NCBI GenBank assembly: GCA_963995525.1
Contig: OZ023210.1
Location: forward strand, 24,381,726 to 24,445,725
Direction of reading: 5' to 3'
Length of the DNA: 64,000 nt
DNA from: Escarpia spicata
Taxonomy: Eukaryota > Annelida > Polychaeta > Sabellida > Siboglinidae
The notes beneath the pieces were generated by a model, which saw only the letters and a program-made list of their open reading frames with translations, made no database searches and had not been told where the DNA came from. A program made the translations under genes and the position numbers. This document shows positions 36,975 to 49,620 of this stretch, piece after piece (position 1 is the stretch's first letter; each line of letters opens with the position of its first letter).

Positions 36975-38325
36975 TCACAACAGAGATGACCAAAACACTG
37001 GGAGAAGCAGGAGAAGAATACTTCTGGAGACTCCTGTTGATGATCTGGGAAGAAGAAAAGATCCATGAGGATTGGAATCCCCATCTGCAAACAGAAGGGC
37101 AATGTGGTAGAGTGTAAGAACTATCGCGGAATAAAGCTACTGAAGCAGATCTTGAAGATCTTAGAGAAGATCATTGACAAGAGGCTGAGGGAGATAGTGG
37201 AAGTAGACCACATGCTGTTTGGATTTAGACCAGGGAGAGGAACAACCGACACCATTTTCGTGGTGAGACAGGTCCAGGAGAAGACCTTAGAGGAACAGAA
37301 GAAGCTCTACCACGCATTCGTAGACCTTGAGAAGGCATATAAATATACGATAGAGTACCAAGAGAACTGGTACGGTGGTGCCTAAGACAGAAGGGAGTGC
37401 CGGAGACGTTGGTGCCGATCGTGCAGTGCATATACGAAGGTGCAAACATTGTAGTTAGAACGCCGCACGGCGATACATCTAGCTTTGAGATAGAAGTGGG
37501 ATTGCACCAGGGCTCAGCGCTAAGTCCACTACTCTTTATCATCGTACCAGATGTGATCAACAAAACTTGCGGAACCGGATTGCCAATGGAGACATTGTAT
37601 GCAGACGATCTGTCCCTCACTGCGTGAAGAAACTGGAAGAGAAGGTGCATGGAACATTAGGTAAAAAAGGGCTCAAAGTTAACACAGCAAAGACGGACGT
37701 TCTAGTCAGTTCGAGAGGAGCGACAACAACTAGAGTCAAGATAGTGGATTTCCATGGAGAGAAGTTAAACCAAGTCACCGAATTCAAATACCCAGGATCT
37801 GTGATACAGGAAAAGGGAAGCTGTGAAATGGCTGTCAAGGCAATAGTGAAGGCAGCCTGGCAGAAGTAGAGGGAAACAAGTGGAGTCATTTGTGAGTTAC
37901 CACACAAGATCAAGAACTACAGCACATGATTCGGCCAGTCCTTTAGTACGGAGCGGAGACATCGGCTCTGAACAGAAAAAAGAGCTCCTCCTAATGCGAA
38001 CTGGGCTGAGGATGATCAGATGGGCGGTGAACATGTCACTCAGGGAAGAGAAAACAAATGAGGAGATGCGACAGCTGGCGGGAGTTGAGGGCAGTGAAGA
38101 GAAGTTGAGGGAAGTCTAGAGAAGAGAGGAAGCACACTATCTGAGAATAGCAGCAGACTTGCCAGTCCCTGGGAAGATGAAACGAGGGAGACCAGCAAAA
38201 GATGGAAAGACAGCGTGAAGAAGGACATGGAGTTGAGGGGGCTGAAAGAGGAAGACGTGCAAGATCGGGAAAAAGTGGTGGCGACTCCTACATTCCAGGC
38301 CGACCCCGCGAGGGATAATGGCTAC
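36975..38325 (+). pseudogene. Decayed LINE (non-LTR retrotransposon) reverse transcriptase
   Basis: Fragments in shifting + frames give the RT order: NYRGIKLL (about 37115), FGFRPGRGTTDTIF, FVDLEKAY (motif A), VGLHQGSALSPLLFIIV (motif B) and LYADDL (motif C, YADD codons 37598-37609). A C-terminal region with YPGSVIQEKG, LIMRTGLRMIRW-like sequence and KMKRGRPAK (about 38175) follows. Frameshifts lie near 37380 and 37620, and stops at 37869 and 38117. The endonuclease half is absent, so this is a 5'-truncated dead copy. Motifs resemble RTE-like elements, but I do not assign a clade. Confidence 0.82.
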
Positions 38326-38327
38326 GG

Positions 38328-38505
38328 AAGAAGTGTCCGCGGGTAAATTCCAATGGAATGATGCCAGCGGGTTAATGTTAGCATGACAATGTCAGCAGGT
38401 TAATGCCAGCAGGTCGGTGCCAACGGTGTCAGTGGGCAAATCTCAGCGCGTTAGTGTCAGTAGGTTAACACCAGCGGGTATATGTCAGCGGCTGCCAGCG
38501 GCCGG
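38328..38505. repeat. Degenerate CAGCGGGTTAATG repeat, right block
   Basis: At least ten loose copies of (G/A)(T/C)CAGC(A/G)GGTTAATG occur here, matching the block on the other side of the LINE. Confidence 0.65.
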
Positions 38506-38509
38506 TGAA

Positions 38510-39560
38510 TTTAATCAATTTTTTTCACGGGTACATCTTTTGGCAACCGCAGGAACTTCGGCCGCGGTCACTATGTGAAGAAACAGCAACTCGGCTCGTG
38601 TCCCGAGACTACCATCTCGTGGTGCCTGGGTCAGCACCCAGATGGTCGAATGATCTGGGAATCCACTACAACAGGTCTGGGGGGAAAACGTGTTCTCTAT
38701 CGTGACAGCTGTTAATACCGCGTGCCGCCAATGCGACGCGTTGACGGCTAGTCCATACGACGAAAGGATGCAGGGATGAGAGGCGCTGAAACGCACCGAG
38801 ACGACCAGGAACAGCGTCGGCGGCGGCATGGAGCCGGCAGACGGCGCCACTCAGCCGGAGCAGGGACGGCGGCGTTCGTTGCGGGAAGATCCCGGACTTC
38901 CTCCGGCGCTTATAGACACACTTCCTCGGGCCCGTCCGCCCATCCCCCCGAACCTCAGACGGGGAGCGTCTAGGAGACCCGCAACATCTTAGTGCACGGT
39001 TTCCAAATTTAAACCCGGGATGTATCTTTTTCATTTTGCAATATTATAATCTTCTTAACACTAGAAGGAATTTGTTGAAGGTATACCGACTGCAAAATTG
39101 TGTTTAACAGTGTTCGGAATTTGAATGTTGCGCCTACAAAAATGGTAAGATTGTAAACAAAACATTCAAATATTGTAAGCAGTCGTCATTGGCACTTGTT
39201 GCGTCCCACCCGGAAGTACCTTTGAAGTTGGCTGCTTCCTAAGCTCCTGACCGCAACGTGATATCAAGTATAACGTATTCACCGAACATCCTGTTGATAA
39301 TTACCAGCCCCGGCTGATTCCAGGTATAGAACAAACAACCTTGAAGAGTGAGTGTTCTTCGTTGTTGAATCAACTCATTAATATATATTTCGCTGCCTCG
39401 GCACATGTCCGCACTGTTAAGGTACCGTCTGTAAACGGTCCGACATTGCCACTTCAACCCGCGGCAGTCCAGTGTTTAATTCAATGACGCTTCCATTAAT
39501 GCGCATAATACTTCTGTTAAAACAATTTGATCACTCTCTAGTTCATGTTAAAGTAAAATA
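38510..39560. other. GC-rich block, function unknown
   Basis: 38750-38990 is CpG-rich. On the - strand a TATAAGCG (38914-38907) lies about 80 nt upstream of an ATG (38829) that opens a short hydrophobic frame (MPPPTLFLVVS) ending at a GTGCGT. This could be a first exon, but its phase (0) does not fit the chordin-like exons and no partner exon is seen. Confidence 0.25.
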
Positions 39561-39566
39561 CAGTAC

Positions 39567-39695
39567 CTTGGTAAGTTCTTATACACAGCGCGGTATTTAT
39601 TCCTTATCTGACTGCTCAAAGCGGTTTTCATTTCACTCCCTGGCAGACCTGTTCAATCGAACATCATCTTGACATTTTTCAGAAGCATTCACAAA
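39567..39695 (-). repeat. SINE 3' fragment
   Basis: TAAGTTCTTATACACAGCGC, CTGACTGCTCAAAGCGG, CTCCCTGGCAGACCTG and TTCAATCGAACATCATC follow the order of the SINE tail in - orientation. Confidence 0.75.
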
Positions 39696-40007
39696 CATGA
39701 CGAAAATTCGACCAGTTTTATACAACGTTCGTTGCAAATTACGTAAAACATACCCAATAGAGCTGATCGGTGGACGGTTTACGTAAAGCTTGTAATAATC
39801 GCAGAAACCACGTGCAACGTTGCGAACAGTCGAATTACGTCTGTCTATTACAATGTTGCGTTCAATATATACACTTGACCGGTTGTTTTAGACAATATAG
39901 TTCGTTGTAGCGAGTTTTACATAAACGAACACATCTTAGAACGTTTAGATGCAGACACAGCATTACATACGCGTGAACAATCTTATGACGCAAACGCTGG
40001 ATATGTG

Positions 40008-40030
40008 TGCGAGTGCGAGTGCGAGTGCGA

Positions 40031-40088
<58 letters not shown>

Positions 40089-40132
40089 ACGTGTGTGCGT
40101 GTGTGTGTGCGTGCGCGCGCGTGCGTGTGTCC
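40008..40132. repeat. (TG)n microsatellite
   Basis: GAGTGC units, then about 50 nt of TG, then GTGC/GCGC. Confidence 0.92.
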
Positions 40133-40139
40133 AGTCTCC

Positions 40140-42575
40140 GTCTGTGGTTTATGCTACTTGTCACACTTGATTAGGTAACGGTCTTATAAGACGTAAATTT
40201 TGGTGCACTACAGTCGTTTATTGCCAGCATTCGTCATTCTCGTCCTCTACCGTCACACGTCGACCGCCGTCATTCGTCATTAATGTACCCGCGACGCTGT
40301 CAAGACTGCGTACAGTCGGCCGTCAAATCTCCTGTCAGACGTCTCGCAAAACTGAAATGCGCAGATCCGAGTACAGTATAGCAATCGAGTTCGTCGCATT
40401 AAAGGTGACTGCTCGTCGCATTTCTAATTCAGCTGTTTCAGGCAGTTTGTTTTGTGAAATCACCAGCCAAACAAGTAACTAAGCTAAATGTTCAACCCAG
40501 CAGTAATTCAAATGAGTATTTTGAATATTTACGTGAATGAGCAATATGATATACGTGTCTTTATGCGTTGATGTAGTCGACTTTCCTAGCTCTCACGAAA
40601 ACTACCCGACCAAAAAGATTTCAACAGGTTGAAGACTAAACAGTGGCCGGGCAATTATACATGTCACACGTTACCAGAACGTCTACACTCAATCGTTTAG
40701 ACTGAAATACGCAATTTATTTGTAACTTAGACCATTAGCACGTTACATACCTGACTAGAAATGAACTGGTTTCGCAATAAGCGATGTAGCAGTTTTAAGC
40801 GGAATTCGCTGATCCATGAGAAAAAGGTGATGTCGTTCCGTCAATTACGCGCCGCATTCAACCCACGCCTTCCGTTTACAAGACGCCAACTAATGAACAT
40901 ATGTACCTACATTTACCTTAAATTACCGCCTACGTTATCTTGAGGTGTGTACCGAAATTCCACACGCGGACGTAAATTATCTTTAATATTCGCCTACATC
41001 ATTGTTATAGTAATGATGTCATTATGAAACTTTAAACCAGACATCGTGTTGTTTTTCTTTGTACGGCTTTGCATATCGAATTTTTCCTTTGGCTCTGTCT
41101 TTAATCGGGGCACAAACTAGTAAGTATATGTCGCTTGTGGCGCCATTGTTGAAATCGCATATTGCTAATCATTTTCATACGTTAAATTCCCACAACAAGC
41201 GTTATCAATATCAACTATCAACGACCTATAGTGTGGCATATTTATCCTAATTTATTTACCTTTATGTACATAATGTTCTTCATACTAAAATAACTAAGTT
41301 GGAAATATATTGCCCAACAAATTTTGTTTAATAACCCCGAAGCAGTGTTCGCATTTTGAAAGTTACGCCAGCGAAATGTTCAAATTGCAGAAACAAATAT
41401 TCGTCATGTAAACAGCCGCTGTTGGCATTTATTGCTTTGAAATTGTTCCCACACTCCTAACCAAATTGAGACTCGGCGTAACTGACTCAACGAACTTCAT
41501 AATCACTGAACGGAACAAACAATATCCATTTAAATCCTACCGTTTCTCTTCCAGAACGCCAAAGGTCAACTCTCTTCCCGAAAAAAACTAAACTCTCTTC
41601 CCGAACGCAAAAACTCAACTCTCTTCCCGTCAACTTGCACGCGAACTGGGAATCTCATGGGTGTCCGTTTGGGAATTTCCAGCAGAATTTCCGGAAAACA
41701 AAACCCAGCAGTGCTGAAAACAAAGGCTTGCGGCAGTGTGCAAAACAAAAGCGAATTTGTGTGAGTTTTCCGGTTCACCGTTCGTGTTTCACTCGTGCGT
41801 GACATAGCGAACGGACACCAAAAGACGGACATATGAAACTGGAGCGGCCGTGAATCTAACATGCTCCGAGGTCCGATCGCTGAGTCCGACCCACGTCCGG
41901 CAATCACTGGTCAATCAACACGAATATTTATTTTCAAATCCTGAACAAAGGTACACAATCCGTATCTGGCAAATAAATGCAGTATTGTGGAGGGTTGGTA
42001 ACGACCGGTTTCACAATTTACGTGTTGGTTCCCGCCCATATAGGCCTATCCCGCTTACTTTGGCGGAAAGGATCGCGTTTTCTATGAGTCATTGGAAGAA
42101 TGTAATATTATAATTGTCAAATTTCCTTCTCATATTCGCAGTAACGCTGGGTTGGCGCATTGTTTAATGTTTTATGACGCAATGAAAACATATTATAAAT
42201 ATACTGTACAATCGCCGTCGGCGTTTTAAAACAGGCTCGGTGCGCGGTAATGCTTTCAACGTCCGTATTTGGTATACTATTCTGAAGGTTACTTTGATGT
42301 CTGATTTGAGACTATTAATTTTGCCTACATTTATAAGATCTCGAAAAGGGAGGTTAACGGTGACAAGCTAAGTCACTCATTAGTTTCCATGCTATAGAGT
42401 GTTTTGGCTCACGAAACGTTCAATTTGTACACTAAACTCTCAAAGACTAATCATACCCTACTGACAGCAGCACTTCTGTAGCAGGCGTCGCTAATCGCAA
42501 GTTCCCGGAATTGTCCTTTGATGTTCGGAACGTTCGCGTGGTTCGCACAATCAAGACCGCAAGTGGGACGAAGTA
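40140..42575. other. Region without recognised genes; short tandem AACTCTCTTCCCG
   Basis: AACTCTCTTCCCGAA recurs three times at about 41573-41630 at uneven spacing. No other supported feature. Confidence 0.4.
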
Positions 42576-42580
42576 AGGTA

Positions 42581-42904
42581 CCGTAGAACCTCGCTTTACA
42601 GCCACCTCGCAATTAAACCTCTGCGCTTTGTTTCTAAAGATTTAGGCGCAATAAAAGTTACATTATTATTATCATTATTGTCATTGTTATTTTTTTAATT
42701 ATTATTATTTTTATTATTATTATTATTATTTTTATTATTATTTTATATATATATATTATTATAAGGTCACCCTGTGACAGTCCCATTATACATTATTTTT
42801 GCAACCGTAAATTATGGAATATTAGTCCCGTTAATACGGTCACCTCGCTGTTCGGGTCACTTTTGCCCTGTCCCGAGGGTGAACTTAATAGTGAGGTTCC
42901 ACTG
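42581..42904. mobile_element. Pogo/Tigger-like MITE, copy 2, with internal ATT repeat
   Basis: Ends CCGTAGAACCTCGCTTTAC and, from the other side, CAGTGGAACCTCACTATTAAG, each flanked by TA. It shares ACCCTCGGGAC near one end with copy 1. It is longer (324 bp) largely because of an ATT/AT microsatellite at about 42662-42763 that has grown inside it. Confidence 0.68.
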
Positions 42905-43093
42905 TAACTCACCCAACTTCCTGCTCATACCCTGGCTTCAGGGTACACGCAAGGCCGCTCAAAACTACCCCGCTTTCTGGCGTTTAACCGAGATGGAACA
43001 GACAACGGAAGTTCTAAACGTGCCACGCCAGACGCAGTGCCTATACGGGGTTCCATTCGACGTGGGGGCCAGCGCTGTAACGAAGAGGTAAGT

Positions 43094-43333
43094 GGGGCGC
43101 AGCAACGTAGTGGTTAACATATCTGACTAACAACTGAGGGAACCCGGGATCGAATCACCTTGCTGCATGCCGTACTAAGCTTGTGCAATTCCGTTCACTC
43201 CTCGTTGCCTCCGTTCAATAAACTGTATACACGAGTAGCTGACTACTACAGTGGTGGATGTCTATGTACGACTAGTCTTCGTGCAGTACTTACAGAGTAG
43301 TTGAATGCTTCCCAGAGACGTCGCGATGTTCGA
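43094..43333 (+). repeat. tRNA-headed SINE, + orientation
   Basis: Head GGGGCGCAGCAACGTAGTGG, box-B-like GGGATCGAATC, and a body with GTATACACGAGTAGCTGACT and GAATGCTTCCCAGAGACGTC, which is the reverse complement of the body in the - copies. The AAAGCGCTTT tail is missing. Confidence 0.75.
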
Positions 43334-43609
43334 AATAGCATGCATGTCGGTGTAACGCGCTCCGTGTAATCCAAAGTGCAGGTATCGCGCTACGTGTAAG
43401 CATGTACTTTTGTACCTGGCCCATGTATTAACAATCAACTTTGGCGTCGTGTCCAGGGGGGAGTAACTGTGTGCAATGACACATCCGCACACATCCCTCT
43501 GATCTCGAGGGCATGGACACTCTGAGGTGGATTTAACCTTCTTACAATGGGCAATATGGCACCGACATGGCGCGTTATTGGCTATGACAGACATGGGGCG
43601 ATTTCGACT

Positions 43610-43800
43610 CAGGAATCGGAATCTAAGGCTGATTCCTATTCCTGACATGGAATCGGAATCGGTCAATGTGAATGTAGTGGAATTGGAATAGGAATCAGTT
43701 TTGGTGGGATCGGAATCGGAATCAATTGATGGAATCGAAATCGGAATCGCTTTGAGTGGAATCAGAATTGCTTTGAATGGAATCGGAATTCCGACAAGGA
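43610..43800. repeat. Degenerate GGAATC hexamer repeat
   Basis: About fifteen GGAATC/GGAATT units, often paired as GGAATCGGAATC, over 190 nt with irregular spacers. Confidence 0.8.
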
Positions 43801-43899
43801 AATAGGAAAGGTGGTGAAATGGGGCATTAACCCGAATTAGGATGACCATGTAGTATGCACATTTGATATGCAGATCTACCATGACGTGCACCCGCGTTT

Positions 43900-45690
43900 A
43901 AACATACGATGAAAAAAATACCAAGAACGAATGATCAAAATCACCCACTCGTTTGCTGCGCCATTGAAGGGCCTGGAACCACCGTAATATACATCTCAGT
44001 AGCACGCCGAGCGTTTATCGTTAAGTGGACAGACGCGCGCCGCAGCGCACTTTGTCCACACGGGAAGATTTATTTCTCAACGACAATCGCTGGCGACAAG
44101 AGAACTCCGAATGAGGGACCTAGCGGTGCCCTGGGAGCCTATAGACGCCATCCCGACATCCTTAATTAAGGGGCAATGTGTTCTGGAGAACAGAATTCCG
44201 TTCCCCTTTTAGATAAAAAATCACTATCGAGTAAGCAAAGTTTCTGCCCTGTTACGGATTCATAACGACGCATACTTGGACGCATCTATGAGAAATTAAG
44301 TACGAACGGAAATTGCACAGCAATTAATTGTAGATTGCATTCAGAAAAGGGAATGCCAAATAGCATTACGCGACGCATGTCTTATCTTTAGAATGCTGAT
44401 GTAGATAACGCCGGATAGATTAGGTACGCTTGTACACTGCACAATGAACCAACCCACGAAATTACATCTATATTGCGACACCCATACCGTGCAGTTAGTT
44501 GGCGGTTTCAAATGTTAGAAATAAAAACCGCTGAATTCAGTTTGCACTGTTCCATAAATAAGGAATGAATGTAATTATTCAAAAAACACGCTTAAAGTTT
44601 TGACTGAATTACTAAACGCTGTTGCACCCATGTAGCAACTCTGAACAGCGCATTTGGCGCTTCTGTGAAGGCTTTATTTGATCGCTGTTCAGCTATAAAT
44701 GCGGTTAAAATTGTAATGCTTCAGTTTATCCATGTAGGTCGACCCACGTGCATTACAGAGTTAACGCAATGCGCCGAATTCGACTACAAGCCGAAATATA
44801 CGTTTACTTCAAACATCCATTCACCTCGGATTGAAGTCGACCACACTTTAAAATCGCGTTTTACCTCGCAATTTACCCCGCATTCCCCTATGTCCGAACA
44901 CCTGTTCCGTGGATGTAGCGCCGCGCGGCAGACACTACTCAGTCGGCAAGGTGAAGGTCTCCTAACGATGCTGGCGCCAAACAATAAAAAAATGTAGTTT
45001 CTAGAATTCGCTACCCCCCTTGTAGGGAGACGCACAGTCGGGCAGATTCCGATCTCGACAACCAGAATTAACCATAAAATCCGAAACAGAATGTAAAATT
45101 GGCACATCTTCTAACTTGAAAATGCATTTAGTGCTTTACATGTGTAGTTTTACAACAAACAAAATGAAAAAAATTTAACGTATTAATTAAGTTCTACGGT
45201 AACATATAATCGTAGCTGAGCAAATATAAATTGGCCGAAAATTAAACTTTATTACGAGCGAATTAGGTAAAGTACCAAAATACTCATCGTAAATATTGCA
45301 AATATCCTTTCGCTGCTGGAAGTCTTTTGATGATACTTTGATTAGTTGGTCCAAAAATATAATAAACGAACTTATTACATATCCGAGGAGAATCGCCAGC
45401 GGCAAATTCATGACGATACTACAAAAAGTGTTACTGCCAAGCCTTCTATAGGTATTCTAAGTTAAAGAAAGCATACAGATGCTATCCACTTAAACATGAT
45501 TAAATTGCTAACAAGTGCCGGTTCCGACGACAAGAAAATACGAGAGAATATCAAAGTTAAATTCTTATTTTAATATCTGGCGTATTCAATAGTTGGAACA
45601 CAACATAGAAACGTTACTAACTTTAAGTTAATCTGATATGTAAAATAAAATGTCGTTACCGTTTCAGATGACAGAGATGTGTTATTTCCC
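43900..45690. other. Region without recognised genes
   Basis: Open frames here have no recognisable motif. No repeat family member seen. Confidence 0.4.
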
Positions 45691-45839
45691 CGCGTTTATT
45701 GCGTTCGGCAGACGACTTTGACGTTAAACTCCACTGGGGGTTTATAACATCACGATACAGTGTCCGTCCAGCTCAGGCGCAGTCTTTGAAGTCTTTCTCT
45801 CGTACGCTGGCAACGCGGCGTCGGAAGTCCAGTAATTCG

Positions 45840-46860
45840 CGCGCCTTCCGTGAATCGTGCAAATGTCGTCTGCTGCTGTGACGACGCTGAGCCGCTAGAG
45901 GCGTCTTTGACAGACACCCCTGGTGCGACGGGGCATTTTAAGCGGCTGTTGTCGTCGTCGTCGGTGACACGTGTGTCTGTGTACGTCGTTCGCGTCCCAT
46001 TATCGCCAGCGGATCGCGCCCGTCGAAACTATAGGCGAACATTTTTGTTCGACGCTCACAATGCGAACAAGAAAGTCGGCGGCGGCGAAGACGGCGGCGG
46101 TGGCGGTGGATGTCGGCGGCGCATAGACGGCGGGGCGGTAACAGCAGGGGGCGCACTCCGGGCAGTACCACAGGTAGACACGGCGCAGACTCGGCGGGCC
46201 CATCGAGGCGGGACACGTAGTGTGTAAACGTGTTAGCAACTCGTTCCAGTTGGCGACGGAACAGCGATACGCGTGTATGCAAACACCCCGGCAGCGTAGA
46301 CGCGAATCTAATCGGACCGGACTCACAAACCGCGCGTATTTGCTCCGATTGCATACGTACGCACACACATACACGCACACACGTAGGTACGTAAACGCGA
46401 CATATCACGCTGGTTGCCGGCTATTTTTAAGACGTGTACATGTTCAACACCTGAAATATCAGCCGAGTGAGACGCCGTTTAACCCGCCCCCCTGCGCGAG
46501 CGGCAGACTTCGGGCGCCGAAAGAGTGACGAGTGACCCCCTTCAACGCCGTAATTAAGGCCGGTGACATTGCGCACCTTTCAGCGCGCCACTCCGGCCAA
46601 TTACGACTCGATCTCGCCGGAGACAGTCGGTCGTCGCGAGCGAGCACTGCCGGCGGAGGCGACTTGGGTCTGTCGGGGGCTGACGCCGCGCCAGCAGTCT
46701 GTAATTTGACGTGCTTTCCGCCGCCGTCGGAGCTAATCGGCGCTAGATGGCCCTGCTAATTATCCGCCCACTAAAGACACCGACAATTAAGGAACCAATG
46801 GCGAACAACCGACGCTCACGGGAGCGTGGCGAGGATCGGCGACCCGGCTGCAGATAAGTG
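45840..46860. promoter_or_regulatory. CpG-rich block with homeodomain-type TAATTA cores
   Basis: About 1 kb of high GC and CpG content in AT-rich surroundings. The right half carries GTAATTAAGG, CCAATTACG, GCTAATCGG, GCTAATTATC and CAATTAAGG within about 230 bp (46545-46790), compatible with homeodomain binding. A Cys-containing frame on the - strand (WYCPECAPCC near 46150) has no splice sites or domain fit. Regulatory role is inferred. Confidence 0.3.
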
Positions 46861-46869
46861 CGAGCGTCG

Positions 46870-48560
46870 CCAGATTATGGTTATTATTGGCCCGATTTCA
46901 TTGTTAGCGCCTCATTCTCGCTGTGTATTATTCGATATCAGAACGCCGAAAGATGAATGGACGAAGCTTTCATTGAGAAGTCACGAGAATGAGGTGTGCG
47001 TACTATACGCGCACGTACCCACGGTGTCCGCAACTCACGTCAAGGCCAGCCATGATCCACGCGTGTAAACAAGTGATCTCAAACAATACACACTGAGGAT
47101 TCTGCTGTTAAAGCACCGGCCAACTAAGCAAATATAAACAAATATAATCTGGACTTTCTTGTAGTGTGTTACAATGCCACCGGTTTATATTTTTCTAAAT
47201 TTTTATTTATCAACATAGCGTAAGTTATATTTAATTTATATGTTATTATGTCACTGTATCTATTGCTGCTATAGTCAGACTATTATTTTATTTACAACTA
47301 TTTTAGTATTATTTATTAGTGTGTACAGTTTTTGAATGTTTCTTCTCCAGTAACGGAGTTAATAATAATAATAATATTTATTGCATAACATATTACTGAA
47401 CAAGTTTCAGTGATATATATATATATATATATATATATTATACAAAATATATATACATTATTTTAAATAATGTATACATATATATACACACACATTATTA
47501 TGTATAAAATATAATTTAATTATTAAAATTATGTATATGCGCACACGCATACGCTTACTATATTCAGTCGTTCCCATGCGCGCACACACACTTCAAACTT
47601 CCATCGTTACCAATTCTTCTTCCCAGACTCCGTGATTCTATTACGTCGTCCCTTTTATTACCGTTGTCAGTATAAACAAATTAACACTTTACTCATCAAG
47701 ACACGTCAACAATAGGCCTACAACTCAACAAACCTTTGTACGTTTATTGAACCATGTTGTTATGACGTGTTACCGATTCTGTACACGATCTCGTTTTGTG
47801 GTTCATTACTATTCAATGATGGTTATATCTGTGTGATTGAATTAGGTCCACCAGCCCCCGGGTGCCCCCGTGCCCGTGGTTCATGAATTTAACAACAGCT
47901 GCTGCCGGTACGAATGAATGCAACGGCCTTACATTACTTATACATTTATAACGGTTCAGCGCGCCGTGTTAGACGACTAGAATAGTTCCCATTTAATTAT
48001 AGCGGAACATTTATGGAATGTTCGGTGCCCAAAGGTTGATAACTATTTTACTAAGTTAATCATCTGCGACCACGACGTGAAGCCGGCATGTCTATGTTTT
48101 GATATCGCTCGTTGTGAATGTGTCTACGGCCGCGTACGGGCTTCCGGGGCAAGGCAAATGACGGCTCGCCGGCGCTGGCACGCAGAACGGCGCGACTCGT
48201 CCGTCCCGATAGTATTTATACCGCGCAAATACATATAGATAACGGAAAAAAGTTTGAATGGAAATCACGTTCGCAATAATTATCATTCCTATTGCAGTAA
48301 AGCCGTCACGTTTCCTGATAAATACACGTAATTATGTCCCGTTTTGCAGTCGCGAATAAAATAAACGACATTTCTGAATTGCTACGGCATTTAACATTCG
48401 GAGATGGTTACAGTAATGTAATCATCGAATAAATTGTTTGAATCACGCCCCTGGTGACCTGGCGCAGATGAGAACAGCATGATCGTTCTCCTCACTCCCA
48501 GCTCATGTGTGATGCCGGGGCAGGACAAATCTGCAACATTGTCGCCCCCCCACTTTGTTT
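46870..48560. other. Region without recognised genes; AT microsatellites
   Basis: (AAT)n at about 47362-47380 and (TA)n at 47413-47440 with AT-rich flanks. Nothing else supported. Confidence 0.5.
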
Positions 48561-48574
48561 AACTCCAAGTCATT

Positions 48575-49620
48575 GTCACACACTGTGACACGGTCAAGCA
48601 TCGTGACATTGTAAAGCATGGTGACAATGTCAGGCACGGTGACTCACACTGTGAACTGTGTAGCACCGTGACACTATCAAGTAGCGTGACAATATCAAAC
48701 AAGGTGACACTCTCAGGTACGGTGACACTGCCAGGCAATGTGACTCCGTCAAGCACGCAGTCGTTGTCCAGCACTTGACCACTTCAAACTCCAGATATTG
48801 TTAAGCACTGTGATACTGTCAAGCTCTATTAAGCACTGTCAAGTACCGTTGCACTGTAAGCACCGTAGCACTGTTCAAGCACCGTAGCACTGTCAAGCAC
48901 CATGACACTGCCAAGCACCGTGACACTGTCAAATACCGTAGCACTGTTCAAGCACCGTAGCACTGTCAAGTACCGTAGCACTGTTCAAGCACCGTAGCAC
49001 TGTCAAGTACCGTAGCACTGTCAAGTACCGTGGCACTGTCAAGCACCGTAGCACTGTCAAGTACCGTAGCACTGTCAAGCACCGTAGCACTGTCAAGTAC
49101 CGTAGCACTGTTCAAGCACCGTAGCAATGTCAAGCACCGTAGCACTGTCAAGTACCGTAGCACTGTCAAGTACCGTAGCACTGTCAAGCACCGTAGCACT
49201 GTCAAGCACCGTAGCACTGTCAAGCACCATGACACTGTCAAGCATCGTGACACTGTCAAGTACCGTAGCACTGTTCAAGCACCATGACACTGTCAAGCAC
49301 CGTGACACTGTCAAGTACCGTAGCACTGTCAAGTACCGTAGCACTGTCAAGCACCGTAGCACTGTCAAGCACCGTAGCATTGTCAAGCACCATGACACTG
49401 TCAAGCACCGTGACACTGTCAAGTACCGTAGCACTGTTCAAGCACCATGACACTGTCAAGCACCATGACACTGTCAAGTACCGTAGCACTGTTCAAGTAC
49501 CGTAGCACTGTTCAAGCACCGTAGCACTGTCAAGTACCGTAGCACTGTTCAAGTACCGTAGCACTGTTCAAGCACCGTAGCACTGCCAAGTACCGTAACA
49601 TTGTCAAGCACCGTGACGTG
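48575..49620. repeat. 18/19-bp minisatellite
   Basis: Units of ACCGTAGCACTGTCAAGC (18 bp), with a 19-bp form having GTTCAAG and variants ACCATGACACTGTCAAGC and ACCGTGACACTGTCAAG(C/T). The left 250 bp are more diverged, as expected for an array edge. The 18-bp period keeps frames open on both strands, but these are artefacts. Confidence 0.93.

Noticed and set aside
46000..46380. Cys-rich - strand frame (WYCPECAPCC) as a missing VWC exon
   Set aside because: Cys spacing does not fit a VWC half, no good donor or acceptor borders it, and it lies upstream of the signal-peptide exon.
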